A stretch of DNA of 64,000 nucleotides, from positions 45,063,980 to 45,127,979 of the forward strand of contig NC_044567.1 in assembly GCF_007565055.1 (NCBI RefSeq), given 5' to 3'. This stretch comes from Rhinopithecus roxellana (taxonomy: Eukaryota > Chordata > Mammalia > Primates > Cercopithecidae). Shown here one piece after another: positions 42,681 through 53,464 of the stretch. Below the pieces are notes generated by a model that worked only from the letters and a program-made list of their open reading frames with translations, did no database searches and was not told where the DNA came from. The position numbers were made by a program, and so were the translations under genes. Numbering within the stretch: the first letter of the stretch is position 1; every line of letters begins with the position of its first letter.

Positions 42681-42999
42681 CATTTGCTGAATGAAAGTTT
42701 CTAAAAGTCCTAAAAATCATCCGTAAGTGAGATAGATAGATGGATGTATAAATACTTCAGATGTCACTCTTTGCGCATATATATTGGACATATGGAAAGT
42801 CTCTAAGGAAGTGCACACAAGGAGTTAATAATGGGTTATATCTAGAGAGATGAAGTGGGAGACAGGTGGGAAGGGATCTTTCATCATCTTTTTGCGACAT
42901 CTGAATTTTGGTATAATTTGCATTTATCGTGTTTTGCAAAAGAAAATCAAACACCACCTTCTTACCCACAAGGCATTTCCATATCGATTCTTTTCTTTG

Positions 43000-43190
43000 A
43001 CATTCACACTGGAGTGAGGCACGAGGCAGGCAGAAGAAGGAGCTGACCCCACTTTGTGGATGAGAAGAAAACCAAGATCCAGCCAGGGAAGGCAACTTGC
43101 CCTAGACCAGACAGCTAAAACAGGGCCAGTCCAGGGCTTGGACCCAGATCTGTCTTACACTGCAGACCCAAAGCATCGCACAGCACCGTG
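43000..43190 (-). repeat. MIR SINE
   Basis: Antisense MIR: CCCACTTTGTGGATGAG, GGCAACTTGCCCTAGACC, TTGGACCCAGATCTGTCT. Confidence 0.65.
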
Positions 43191-43331
43191 CAGCTTGCTG
43201 TGTGGGCCACTGGCCAGGGCAGGGCCTTCCCTGTGGACTGCCATAGGGGTAAAATCCCTCAGGCTCAATGTACACCATAAGGGAGAGACTAAATGTGGAC
43301 AGCCCTCAGAGATTACTTTGTCCAACCAGGT

Positions 43332-43337
<6 letters not shown>

Positions 43338-43364
<27 letters not shown>

Positions 43365-43624
43365 AGAGAGGGTCTCACTCTGTTGCCCAGGCTGGAGTAC
43401 AGTGGTGTGACCTCAGCTCACTGCAACCTCCGCCTCCTGCATTGAAGTGATCCTTCTGCCTCAGCTTCCCTAGGAGCTGGAACCACAGGTGCCCACCACC
43501 AAACCTGGCTAATCGTTGTATTTTTTAGTAGAGACGAATTTCACCATGTTGGCCAGGCTGGTCTTGAACTCCTGACCTCAGGTGATCCGCCCGTCTTGGC
43601 CTCCCAAAGTACTGGGATTACAGG
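43338..43624 (-). mobile_element. AluS-type SINE, 5' truncated
   Basis: Antisense Alu with a T run of about 30 and ending at GATTACAGGC. TSD AACCAGGTAATTTT at 43324-43337 and AACCAGGTCATTTT at 43625-43638. Confidence 0.94.
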
Positions 43625-43699
43625 CAACCAGGTCATTTTACAGATAGGCAAAGAAAGGCCAGAATCACAAGCATGGCCCTTCCTCTCCCTGAATGTCCA

Positions 43700-43795
43700 T
43701 CTCCCTATTCACTCAGATAAGACCTTAACACCCACCTGAGAGGGTTGTTTGGGGGGATGAAAGAAGACCACGTATAAGAAAGCACTTTGCAGCCC
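43700..43795 (+). repeat. MIR fragment
   Basis: CACCTGAGAGGGTTGTTTGG, then AAGAAAGCACTTTGCA: the end of a sense MIR. Confidence 0.6.
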
Positions 43796-45480
43796 AGGGA
43801 GCAAGAAGCACGATTTCAGGAACTTGCTTGCCCCGCATTCATTCCCCAGAGGAGAACCAGGAGGCAGCACCTTCTCCCTTTCTCTGGCTCAGGAATATGT
43901 AAACTGACCAACGCTAGAGTAGCTGGGTTCTCAGAGAGACAAAGCAACTGCTTTCAAGAAAAGCCAAAGGGCTTTGAGCCACTCATGACTCAGAGAGCAG
44001 ATTGCTCTGCAATCGTGCATGTTAGTTTTGTACAGCAAATATGTTAGAGAACTGTTCTGCAGCGGATTTCATGCCTGAGCTGGGATTGGGTTTATGTGAG
44101 CTCCTTTGCAGTTCAACACATGAATCGCTCCCTTACAAAAGCTCTGTCCCTGCGGGAAGGGCCTAGGTGGCTGCAGCACTAAAAACCTCCTCCTCCCTCT
44201 CCCACCCCAGATGGGTTTTCCTTGTGAGTCTCCTTCCCCACGGTGTCCTAGGAGGACAGCATCCCCTTTTGTCTGAGTGCCCTCCTCTCCCTTTGTCATA
44301 TCAGGCCCCACACTTGCTCAGAAGGCAGCAAAGAAGCGGGTGGGAGGAAACAAACCAAGGCACCAGATGCTAGTAAAGTAAGTGGGGCCTGTAGAGTCCC
44401 ACTTAAGCCATTTTCCACTTTGCAACAAATGGAAATTTCTGCGAGCCGCACTGAAAGCTCCTACAATGACTAATGTCGCCAAGCGAGCTCTAGGAACGAA
44501 TAGATGCTAATTATTTTGTGGAAGGCAAGACAAGTGGAGAATTTAAACAGAGGGTCCAACTAAGCAGATGGTGGGAAGTCTGAAGGCCCAGAAGGGCAGG
44601 CCTGCCCTGACCCCTGATTGCTTAGCTCAGGGGCCAGCTTGAAGTCCCTGGGTCGGCCACGGTACCCCTCTGCACAGCTCCCCATCTGGCCTCCCAGCAC
44701 TGGGCCCCCACTGGCTTTGCAGCTGGCCAAAGCTGGGCTTCTGGAGCTTCCTTCATAATGCGGGAAGGCCGGGAGGCTGGCGTGAAGGTGAGCAACACCC
44801 AGCAGCTCCTCAAGGAACTCCATAACTGACATCCCAGGGCTTTGGGAATAAGGTGTTTAATGCCACTTTTAAGGCCAGCCAGGAAGAAGGGGCACAGACC
44901 AGAGGTGTGTTTTCTCTTCCAAGATACACTGAAAAGGGCTTAAAACCAGAGAAGGAGTGGGCTCGGCATTCCACCTTCCTCAGCCCAACCTGACCACAAG
45001 GATCGTGGCCGAGGCCTAGGTTCTCCCTCCCAGGAGTTATCCTCCCAGGCTAGGAGGTTGTAATCCGGCCACTTTCCAGCCCAGCCCACTGAACAACTGA
45101 ACATGGCTAGCTTATTCCTCTGGGGCCTCACCCCAGGCCATTGTCTTCCTGGAATGCTCACCCTTAACCCTCTAATCATCTCTTACTGGGCCTTCAGGAT
45201 TCCAGGGCCACCTCCTCCCGACCCCCTCCTTGAGCCCCTCCCCTCCAGGCTGGGATCACCCAGTCCCCTGCGCTTGGCCTGAACTGCACTCGCTGCCCTG
45301 AAGTGTAAAGTGACTTTGAGTCCCTGGAGGACAGGGCCTGGCCTGGAGTCAGCATTTGAGAAACTACCTCCCTGGAGGTGAGCTGGCACCTGGAGAACAA
45401 GGTCAGAGCCAGCCTCCCTCCAGATGGGAGCTAGCACCACCCCACACCCCACAGAGATAGTGACAGTTCATTAAGAAGAC
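43796..45480. other. Unique, moderately GC-rich, no gene seen
   Basis: Frames of up to about 90 codons exist on both strands (for example minus 45183-45452), with no recognised domain or splice context. 44400-44525 has an AT-rich core with ATGCTAATTATTTTG, a composition seen in conserved enhancers. That is only a suggestion. Confidence 0.4.
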
Positions 45481-45774
45481 GCAGGAGGTGGCAGGGAGCG
45501 GGGATGCTCTCAACTTCCCACTCCCTGTTGTCTACTCAAGAGGCTTGTCCCAAAGCAGTTGCAGAAGCAACAGATGAGAGTGCTGCAGGGGCAAACGAAC
45601 TGCAAAAATCCCCAACAACATGGAACCCACCCATCCTGCCCCCCGCAGGAGAGTTAGGGAAGGACAGCCAAAGGCAGAGCCAGACCAGAGCCATGTCCCC
45701 CGATTCTAGTGCCAGGCCCTCTTGCCCACTCACAGACAAACTGACAATATTAATGGCAGAGGCACTCGCTTTAG
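45481..45774. other. Unique sequence, no gene seen
   Basis: Overlapping frames on both strands (116 and 117 codons) extend into the MIR and the inserted segment and are therefore not genes. Confidence 0.45.
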
Positions 45775-46135
45775 GGCTCACTGTGTGCTTTACATGGATT
45801 AACTCATCTAATCCTCTCATATATATGGCAGTATATATATGCAGAATGTCATGACTGTTACAAAGACAGGTTGAGGCCAGATGGACCACCCCCCTACCAC
45901 CCCATATTCATATTTGTAACCCAAATGATACATATGAGGTCACAGCATCAATCCTCTCAACACCTCAAGAGGCTAGGAACTATCGCCATGAGTTCGTTAT
46001 AAATAAAGAAACTGAGGCACAGAAGGGTTAGCTCATTTATCCAGGGTCACACAGCTCATAAGTAGCAGAGCTGGGATTTGAACTGTGGCTGCAGAGCCCA
46101 CATGACTAAACACGCATTCTTCCGTCCACTCCCTG
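45775..46135 (-). repeat. MIR SINE split by a 130-bp insertion
   Basis: Antisense MIR: TGTGTGCTTTACATGGATTA before 45819. It resumes at 45960 with AACACCTCAAGAGGC, AAAGAAACTGAGGCACAGAA, GGGTCACACAGCTCATAAG. The insertion between is described separately. Confidence 0.88.
45820..45949. repeat. Templated insertion, copy A of a 112-bp duplicate
   Basis: 130 bp inserted in the MIR and flanked by the perfect direct repeat AATCCTCTCA (45810-45819 and 45950-45959). Its first 19 bp are TA-rich. The next 112 bp (45839-45950) align without gaps to 47226-47337, with six substitutions (about 94.6% identity). It has no A tail and no terminal inverted repeats. Confidence 0.92.
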
Positions 46136-46445
46136 ACATGGAACAATGCCAGTGTACTCAACTGATGCTTTGGGAGTCCTTACCCAACAGGGCCTTCCTC
46201 GATCCAGAAGAGGATGCCCAAGAGAGGAAGTCAACTTTCTGGGGAAAGGACTAACTCAGATGTGTTTTCTGAATAGCACCCACTCAGTCATCTCTGTGGA
46301 GTACATGTACTGATATATATCTCATATATATATTACATAGATAGATATATAAGCCATATCCATTATTTGTCATCACTAATCTATTGCCTGGTTCATTTCA
46401 AATGATTAAAGCATCCTGGATTTTCCCCGCAAGTTGTGATACCTG
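46136..46445. other. Unique sequence with TA/TATC tract
   Basis: 46310-46350 is a mixed TA and GATA run (GATATATATC, TAGATAGATATATA). No gene seen. Confidence 0.45.
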
Positions 46446-46449
46446 GTGC

Positions 46450-46610
46450 AGAGAAAGCCCAGTGGACACTTGAAGGAAGAAGACCTGAATTCTGGTACTA
46501 ACTCTGCTTATCTCATTAGCTGTGTGACCCTGGACAGCATCGTGAACCTCTCTGAGCCTGTGACTGATTACTCAGCAGTGTATGGAGATATAATACCTTC
46601 CCTCCTATAG
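46450..46610 (+). repeat. MIR SINE
   Basis: Sense MIR: CTGAATTCTGGTACTAACTC, GCTGTGTGACCCTGGACAG, AACCTCTCTGAGCCTGTGAC. Confidence 0.8.
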
Positions 46611-46900
46611 CACCATGCTAGGCACCAAAAACTGGGAGATGAGCAGAGCGTAGGCCCCATGCTGCTCCAAGGCTAGCAGCCAAGGGAGACAGGACAAAAG
46701 CCATCACAGTGTCTGGCCAAAGTGAGGACACAAAGATTGGAGTGCTCAGACTGCATCAGAGAAGACCAGGAAAAGACATCACGAAGCTGGAGAACCCTGA
46801 GTGGAGACTTGGAAGACAAGTTGGAGGTCTCCAGAGTGGAAGGGCTTGCAGGCAGGTAGGGCAGCCTAAGCAAGGCAGGCATGAGACAAATGTGCATGGA
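46611..46900 (+). repeat. Ancient mammalian repeat fragment
   Basis: CATGCTAGGCACCAAAAAC and GCATGAGACAAATGTGCATG loosely follow the same unnamed family as 5310, 28560 and 51660. Overlapping 101- and 113-codon frames here are not genes. Confidence 0.35.
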
Positions 46901-47225
46901 GAAGGGGGAGTGGTTCTTAGGGGAGCTCTGGATATGAGGGGGTGGGATGAGGGATGGCAAGTGAGACAAGGGCTGCAAACAGGAGAGCTAGAAAGGCCCT
47001 TGGAGGACATCCACCCAGGGGCTGCAAACTCACATGACTCCAGGGCTTAGGAAAGTGATAGCAGTAAGTGAACTGGGCCAGGTGTGAGAGAGTAGGAAGG
47101 GGTGGGGTGCGTGGCAATTAGAAGGTAGGACCTGCCTAAAGGTACCCAATTTTTGACCTCCGTGAAACACGTCTGCAAGATGAATTTGAGCTTATAAACT
47201 CCTGCTCCATTCTGATCTTTTCACT
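46901..47225. other. Unique sequence, no gene seen
   Basis: No repeat or exon recognised. Confidence 0.35.
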
Positions 47226-47337
47226 ATGCAGAATGTCATGACTGTTACAAAGACAGGTTGAGGCCAGCTGGACCATCCCCCTACTATCCCATATTCATAT
47301 TTGCAACCCAAATGATACATATGAAGTCACAGCATCA
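47226..47337. repeat. Copy B of the 112-bp duplicate
   Basis: ATGCAGAATGTCATGACTG to GTCACAGCATCA, collinear with 45839-45950 (six differences). No flanking direct repeat is seen, so this is the likely source locus. Confidence 0.9.
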
Positions 47338-47896
47338 AACCCCAAGACTGTTTCCCCTAGTTCCCTCCCTCTGTCTTCCTCTCTCAGTCTCAATTTCCAC
47401 TGGGATCCTGGTCTCCAGCACAACACCCTGTTCTTCCCACACTTTCTGCTATTGCCACTGAGCCAAGTCTGCTGCCCACTTCTCCACTGCCCCAGGTGCA
47501 GATCCCCCGGGATGCTCCCCTGTTCTTGCTTCATTATCGCCACTGCAGAGTGGCTACAGACACGCTCCCTCACCACTAACTTCATACACCTAGATGGGTT
47601 CTTCCAAAGGTTGCTTGGGCCCTTGGGAGTTATAGCTCTCTTTTTGACAATAGCATCTTCCCAGAGTAAACACAAGTTGCCATGGTGATTGGGTCAACAG
47701 GTAGGGAGGGAGGACTTTCAAGCAGCAGCCATTATGTTGTTTCTCAGAACAAGCCCTTCTCTGACTCCCAGGCCCCCTTGCTGAGCATTGTTTGCTCTGC
47801 TCCCTTTGTCCTGGGTGCCTTGCCATTTACATGGATAGAAGGAGTTGGGGCCCCAACCCAGGCTTGCTAAGCTCATCCATAAATGCCTGTGTGCCC
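47338..47896. other. Unique sequence, no gene seen
   Basis: A 126-codon minus-strand frame (47295-47675) overlaps copy B and other frames. No domain recognised. Confidence 0.4.
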
Positions 47897-48593
47897 ATTG
47901 TCTTAGTCTGTTTTCTGTTGCTATTGCTATAACAGAATACCACAGACTGGGTGATTTATTTTTCTCAAAAAGAAGTTTATTTAGCTCTCGGTTCTGGAGG
48001 CTGGGAAGTCCAGATGCATGGCACCAGCATCTTGTAGGGACCTTCATGCTTTGTCATAATAAGGCTAAAGTTATCACATGGCAAGAGGGCAAGAGCGTGC
48101 CAGCTCAGGTCTCCATTCCTTTTCTTTTTCTTTTTTTTTTTTTTTTGAGACGGAGTCTCGCTCTGTCGCCCAGGCTGGAGTGCAGTGGCCGAATCTCAGC
48201 TCACTGCAAGCTCCGCCTCCCGGGTTCACGCCATTCTCCTGCCTCAGCCTCCCGAGTAGCTGGGACTACAGGCGCCCGCCACCTCGCCCAGCTACTTTTT
48301 TGTATTTTTTAGTAGAGACGGGGTTTCACTGTGTTAGCCAGGATGGTCTCGATCTCCTGACCTCGTGATCTGCCTGTCTCGGCCTCCCAAAGTGCTGGGA
48401 TTACAGGCTTGAGCCACCACACCCGGCCCATTCCTTTTCTTATAAAGCCTCCAGTCCCATCCCGGGGGCTTCACTCTAACTCCCTTATCTAATCCTAATT
48501 ACCTCCCAAAGCTCCCATTCCTAATCAGCATATGAATTTGGGGATTAAGTTTCCAACACATGAAATCTGGGGCACATATTCAAATCACAGCAC
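47897..48593 (-). mobile_element. MLT1-type MaLR LTR, antisense
   Basis: TTAGTCTGTTTTCTGTTGCT, ACAGACTGGGTGATTTATTT, GTTCTGGAGGCTGGGAAGTC, and after the Alu CTAATTACCTCCCAAAGCTC and CATATGAATTTGGGG. Standard antisense MLT1 order. Confidence 0.88.
48127..48427 (-). mobile_element. AluYR-type SINE (Old World monkey)
   Basis: Young-looking antisense Alu (GTGGCCGAATCTCAGC, TTTTTTAGTAGAGACGGGG, GGCTTGAGCCACC). Perfect TSD CCATTCCTTTTCTT at 48113-48126 and 48428-48441, inside the MLT1 LTR. Confidence 0.96.
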
Positions 48594-48737
48594 CAGTCAA
48601 GGACAGTCTGCAGGCCCCTAGAGATCGATGGAGGTAAACATATGTGAGAGAGAGAGGTTGTCACCTCCACCCATTAGAGATACCCAAATCTCAGCTCCAG
48701 CCCAGATAAAACGTCTGCTATGTGTGTGCAATCCTAA

Positions 48738-48758
48738 ACACACACACACACACACACA
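48738..48758. repeat. CA microsatellite
   Basis: About ten CA units. Confidence 0.9.
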
Positions 48759-48769
48759 TGTATAAAAAA

Positions 48770-49250
48770 TTGAGGAAGGTGTTTAAAAATCACCCAAGTC
48801 ACCTCCTTCGAGAGGGAAAACACTATACATATTTCCCATGGTTTTTTTCTTGCCCGTCTTTCTAAGATTATGTGGAGAAAGAGAAATAAACATATAGATT
48901 TAACGGTTGAAAAGTATGTATATGCAGTTGTATAGTCGACTTTTTTGTTTGACATTATATCATAAGCATTTTCTTACTTCATTAGAATTCTTTACATCAT
49001 TTTTGAATGATTCATAATAATTTACCAAATGGATATACTACACTCTAACATTGTCTTAATGGTGGGATATTAAGATTAGATCTAATTTAATGCTGCAACA
49101 AACATTATTGTATCTATCTCTGATTATTTTCCTAGGCTGTATTTCTAGAAATGGAATTCCTAAGATAAAGAGTATACATATTTTAAAGCTTTGATAATGC
49201 TTGCCAAATGCTCCCTAAAAAATTATTCTTCTATCACCTCCATTTGAAAA
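48770..49250 (-). mobile_element. Ancient L1M fragment, antisense
   Basis: ATGCTGCAACAAACATTATT, TCTGATTATTTTCCTAGGCT and TAGAAATGGAATTCCTAAG follow the antisense end of L1M ORF2 and its 3' UTR. Confidence 0.75.
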
Positions 49251-49259
49251 CTCCTGTCT

Positions 49260-49714
49260 TAGAACATCCTGTATACTATGCTGTTTAAAAAATTAAACAT
49301 ATGTCTATGTATACACACATGAAATTGCAAGACTTCCATTTGCAATTAACATAAATTCAGAAACACTGATTTTACGTGCAATTTATATTAAAAGGATGTT
49401 CTTCACCTGGCCCTGGCCTTTAGGACGACAGATTTCACGTTTGAAGTACTGGTCAGCCCTGGATGGCAGTCCCTGCCAGTAATGAGTTGGGGAACCCATA
49501 GCCTTTACACCCGCCTGTTCTCTCTAACTTCTCCATGGCTGGCCGTGTCACTGGGAGGTGGATAAACGGCTCTGTTGGCTGCCCTTGTTCCCAGAACCCA
49601 CTTCCTAGCAATACAAGGGGCCCATTTGTCATTCTGCCACACAGCTCAGCTCTGCCAGACATCTCATTCTGCCTCCCCTGCCAAGGACATGGTTCAGAAG
49701 GCCTGACTCAAATC
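49260..49714. other. Unique sequence, no gene seen
   Basis: Short frames on both strands, no repeat or domain recognised. Confidence 0.4.
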
Positions 49715-49850
49715 TCAGGCTTTATGGAGCACTGGACAGAGCACCTGAGTCAGTACCAGGAGGTCCAGGGTCTAACTCGCTGTATGACCTTGGGCCAGCT
49801 ATTGAGTCTCTCTGGGCCGGAGGGTCTTCAGCTGGACTCTACCATCTCCA
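49715..49850 (+). repeat. MIR SINE
   Basis: Sense MIR core: GGTCTAACTCGCTGTATGAC, CTTGGGCCAGCTATTGAGTC, TCTCTGGGCC. Confidence 0.7.
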
Positions 49851-51655
49851 ATGCACCCCACCCCCATCTCTCTGGGTTCCAGATGAGAAAATGGCCACTT
49901 TGGTCCGACTGATGGCCAGAGCCTGGCCACCTAAATGGCCACCCCCTAAAGCCATCAATGAACAGAGCCAAAATAATATTCCAGGTCATGTCGAGGTAGG
50001 CAGTACCGCATGGAGTTAGAGCAGAGACTGGAGACACTGGAAACAATCAAGGAAGCTCCAAGACCATTCTCTATGTCCTGGCAGGATAAAGCCAGGTCTG
50101 GAGGAAAGTCAGCATGTAGAAGAGTGCAGCAAAAAAGGAAAGAGCTAGAAGGCAGAGGCAGCTCCCAGCGCTGCCATGACCCGCTGGGCTCTGAGCTCCA
50201 GCCTGCGGTGGCTGACAGTGGCTTCCTGCTGCCATGTGAAAGGCACATCTCCATCAGCTGCAGGTGAGAAAAAACCCAGCCTGCTGTCTTTTCCATGGAA
50301 ACTTGTGTTGCCAGATGTTCAATTCCTGTGAAATATATCATGAGAAAAAGTAGGGAAAAGGTTCAGAGGATGGGAAGGGAGGTCCACAGATTTAAGAAAT
50401 AGGAACAGTTGGTTTCAGACTCCAGGAAGGAGAAAAGGGGCTTTTGCTCTCTGTCTTTTCCCCTGTGTCCCTGAGTTTAAATGAAAGCAGCTGATGGATC
50501 AGCAGCCCCTCTTTAAAAGGAAGCAAACAAGGTGCTTTCACGTTGTGCGTGGGTGTGTCTCCACCATCTTGACACCAAGTGAAAAATGCAATTCTATTTG
50601 TTTCATTGCTTTTACATCTGACTAGGGATTTTATTTTGTTCTAGAAAATTGCCACTTGCAAGAGCCTCGGGTGTCAATGGAGTTCCTGGAAATGAGGGAT
50701 AAGATTGAGCACAGAAGACTCAAAAATTAACCAGGCTCTCCTCAGAGGGATCTGTGTCTTGACGAGGAGGAAAATCACCCCAGTGCTGCCTGGGATTCCA
50801 GACCCAGGGCTGGCCAGTGGGACCCGAGGCTGCAAATTCTACCCACACTGCAGAAGATGAGGAGCAAGGGGCCTGGGTTTCTAGTCACCATGCTATCCAA
50901 GAGCTGCTCTGTAGACGTTTCAGGCCATTAGTACAAAAATAAATAAATAATGCAGAAGTCCCCAGTAGCTGGACGTTGGTGGAATGTTAAATATATTCGT
51001 GCTAACCTCAGGAGTTCAGCCGTGCTCAAACTGTGACCCTCACGCAGCTCCCAAGGAGAGAATATCGTGCCTCGCTGCCCAAAGAGGATGCACCCAGGAC
51101 TTCTCGGCAAGGAAACCCCACCCCCTCTTCTGAGGCTGCCTCAGTCTCTTGCCTTGCCTGGCGCCCCTATGAATATTTTACCATATGGGTTGGGCAATTG
51201 TTCGGAGGCTTTGTGAGTGTTGAGGGCAGGGGCAGCTGGAGAGGAGGAGAGGGAAGGGGCTCCTATTGTTGTAGACTCCGGGATGTTGACCTGCACAGCT
51301 GCTAAATCCTGCCTTTGTGCTAATCCTCCAGGGCCCCTCTTCCTTCCTTTCTTGCAGCTATTCCTTTCCCCCATCCCACTTGGGGGGTGTCCACCCCCTT
51401 CCCTTTTCCCCCAGGAGGTGATACCCCTCCCTGAAGGAATAATCCAATCTCAGCCCCCATCACTCTCAGCTGGTGTCTTGCCAATTTTGCAGCCTCAGAG
51501 CTTGAAGGTTAGCGGCAGCGAATTCTCCCTGGAGGAAGCAGAGAGGCCTCATTCACCTGAGTGCTTCTTCAGCTCACCATGTCCCCGGCTGTGGTTGCAC
51601 ATCTCCAGGGATGGATCACATGGCCCCTAAAGGTAGCCCTGCCCAGAGAAGCTGG
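49851..51655. other. Longest unique stretch, no gene confirmed
   Basis: No repeats that I can name over about 1.8 kb. A plus-strand frame at 50010-50267 (85 codons, Lys/Glu/Arg-rich start) ends next to CTGCAGGTGAGAA, a good splice-donor look-alike. No acceptor, partner exon or homologue is evident, so it is not called as an exon. Confidence 0.4.
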
Positions 51656-52214
51656 TGAGAAAATATATTCATTAAACCCCCAAATGTTTCCTGCTGCCAG
51701 GCACTGTGCTGGGAGCTAAGGGTACAGCAGTGAGTAAGGCAAGGATTGTTTCTGGTACCATTAGGAGTAGACATTAAATAATTATATGAAAAAAGTATGA
51801 CTGTGGTAACCGCTACAGAGAATAGGATACTATGAGGCTATGTAAGGAGGAGGACTAGACTCACTTAGAAGATCTGGAAAGGTTCCTCTAAGGAAATGAT
51901 ACTTAAGTTGAAAATTGAAGGGTTGGCAGAGATTGGCCAGGAGGAAGATAGAAGATTGTTCTGGGCAGAAAAAAACTGCATGTGCAAAGGCCCTGAGGCT
52001 AGAGGCAGGGGACATTGTGCATACAAGAAATTTCAAAGGATGACAGATGGAGTCCAGTGAGCAAGGGACCAAGGGGTGCAAGATAAGCCTGTTATAACCC
52101 GCCAGGGGGTTCACCTTGCCTGCTGCCTGAACAGAGCCAATTCATCAAGACAGGGGAACTGCAATAAAGAGTAATTCACGCAGAGCCGGCTGTGCAGGAG
52201 ACTAGAGTTCTATT

Positions 52215-52310
52215 ATTACTCAAATCAGTCTCCTGAGCATTCAGGGAGCAGAGTTTTTAAGGATAAGTTGGTGGGCGGGGAGAAGGAAGTGAGCCAGGAG
52301 TGTTGATTGG
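52215..52310 (-). promoter_or_regulatory. LTR promoter motifs
   Basis: In transcriptional order on the minus strand: CCAAT at 52310-52306, a GC box at 52280-52273, a TAAAAA box near 52260, then a poly(A)-like AATAAT near 52215. This is the layout of an LTR U3/R region. Activity today is unknown. Confidence 0.45.
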
Positions 52311-52540
52311 TCAGAGGTGAAATCATAGGGCGTTGGAGCTGTCTTCTTGTGCTCAGTCAGTTCCCAGGTGGGGGCCACAAGATCAGATGAGCCAGTTTAT
52401 TGATCTGGGTGGGGCCAGCTGATCCATCAAGGGCAGGGTCTGCAAAATATCTCAAGCATTGATCTTAGGAGCAGTTTAGGGAGGGTCAGGATCTTGTAGC
52501 CTCCAGATGCATGACTCCAAAACCATAATTTCTCATCTTT

Positions 52541-52606
52541 GCTTATGTTTCTAATCTTGGCACATTTCTTGGCTTATGTTTCTAATCTCGGCTCATTTCT
52601 AATGTG
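52541..52606. repeat. Tandem duplication in the LTR
   Basis: GCTTATGTTTCTAATCTTGG and GCTTATGTTTCTAATCTCGG follow each other about 30 bp apart, each followed by a (G)C.CATTTCT string. Confidence 0.88.
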
Positions 52607-53054
52607 GCACATGTTAGTCCTACAAAGGCAATCTAGTCCCCAGGCAAGAAAGAGATCTGCTTTGGGAAAGGCTGTTACTGTCTTTGTTTAAACTGTAAAC
52701 TATAAACTATAAAGTTTCTCCCAAAGTGAGTTCAGCCTACACCCAGGAATGAACAAGGACAGCTTGGAGATTAGAAGCAAAATGGAATCAGTTAAGTTAG
52801 ATCTCTTTCACTATCTCAGTGATAATTTTGCACAGGCGGTTTCAGTGTTACAAGGGCCACATGAGCAGGACCGTGGAGGTCACGTTAAAGATTTCTGCCT
52901 TTCTCCTAAGGTAATGAAGTGGAATTGAAAAGTTTCAGCAGAGCAGTGATGCAAAAAGTTCTCGCCTACACAAATAAAAACCCCACTATCTGTAAGTTAC
53001 AGCGTTCAGCTCCATTTTACCTTTAGGGGCCACAGTACGATAACGACAACAAAG

Positions 53055-53240
53055 GAAATTTGTCATAGTACGTGTTGGGTGCTGGATACCACTGTGAGTG
53101 CTTTCTAGTGACAATCCTGTGAGATGGGTGCTGTTGTTGTATCCATTTTACAGGACAGGCACTGAGAGAGGATGTAGCTTGCCCGCGATCTTGCAACTAG
53201 TATGTAGTGGAACCAGGAAAGGAACCAGGGCAGTCAGCCC
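53055..53240 (-). repeat. MIR SINE
   Basis: Antisense MIR: GACAATCCTGTGAGATGGGT, ATCCATTTTACAGGACAGGC, CTTGCAACTAGTATGTAGTG. Confidence 0.85.
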
Positions 53241-53418
53241 CTTATAAAACCATCCAATCACTTGAGAATTCACTATCATGAGAACAGCACAGGGGAAACC
53301 ACTCCCATGATCCAATTACCTCCACCTGGTCTCTCCCTTGACACATGGGGATTATGGGAATTGTGGGGATTGTAGTTCAAGATGAGATTTGGGTGGGTAC
53401 ATGAAGCCTAACCATATC
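53241..53418 (-). mobile_element. MST/THE1-type LTR fragment, antisense
   Basis: TATAAAACCATCCAATCACT, ATCATGAGAACAGCACAGGG, CATGATCCAATTACCTCCA and AAGATGAGATTTGGGTGGG end at CCATATCA. This is the 5' half of a MaLR LTR. Confidence 0.9.
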
Positions 53419-53464
53419 ATAGGGTAAATGGTAAAACTAGCCTGCTTATTACAGCCGTATAGCA

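Larger units (their letters stand above)
41590..42960 (+). mobile_element. Ancient L1M, sense, split twice
   Basis: ORF2 end: CTCTTTGACCCAGTAATTTT (41666), CAACCTAACCATCCATCAGT, GGAATATTATACAGCCATTA. It is interrupted by a MITE (41738-41971) and by an LTR (about 42178-42680), then resumes with L1 3'-UTR-like sequence. Frames are destroyed. Confidence 0.7.
52090..52844 (-). mobile_element. Class I ERV solo LTR, antisense
   Basis: About 755 bp, running from TGTTATAACCCGCC to GGCGGTTTCA on the plus strand. On the minus strand it has a CCAAT box (ATTGG, 52306-52310), a GC box (GGGCGGGG, 52273-52280), a TAAAAA-type TATA motif near 52260 and AATAAT near 52215. GAACAAGGACAGCTTGG and GATCCATCAAGGGCAGGG match a gammaretrovirus-like LTR family that I cannot name with certainty. 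No retroviral coding region is present, so it is a solo LTR. I could not see a clean 4-bp target duplication. Confidence 0.8.
51660..52965 (+). repeat. Ancient mammalian repeat split by an LTR
   Basis: CCAGGCACTGTGCTGGGAGC, TACAGCAGTGAGTAAGGC, GCAAAGGCCCTGAGGC before 52090. After the LTR come AAGGGCCACATGAGCAGG and TTTCAGCAGAGCAGTGATGC. Same unnamed family as 5310 and 28560. Confidence 0.55.

Noticed and set aside
43333..43364. Long T runs (also 14262, 15088, 17181, 37395, 57480) as terminators
   Set aside because: Each is the complement of a retroposon poly(A) tail.
45504..45889. Overlapping 116/117-codon frames on both strands
   Set aside because: They extend into the MIR and the inserted duplicate, and mirror-image frames on both strands suggest chance.
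46909..47117. Possible GC-rich promoter or CpG island
   Set aside because: CpG is rare by eye and no promoter motifs line up. No CpG island was seen anywhere in the window outside young Alus.
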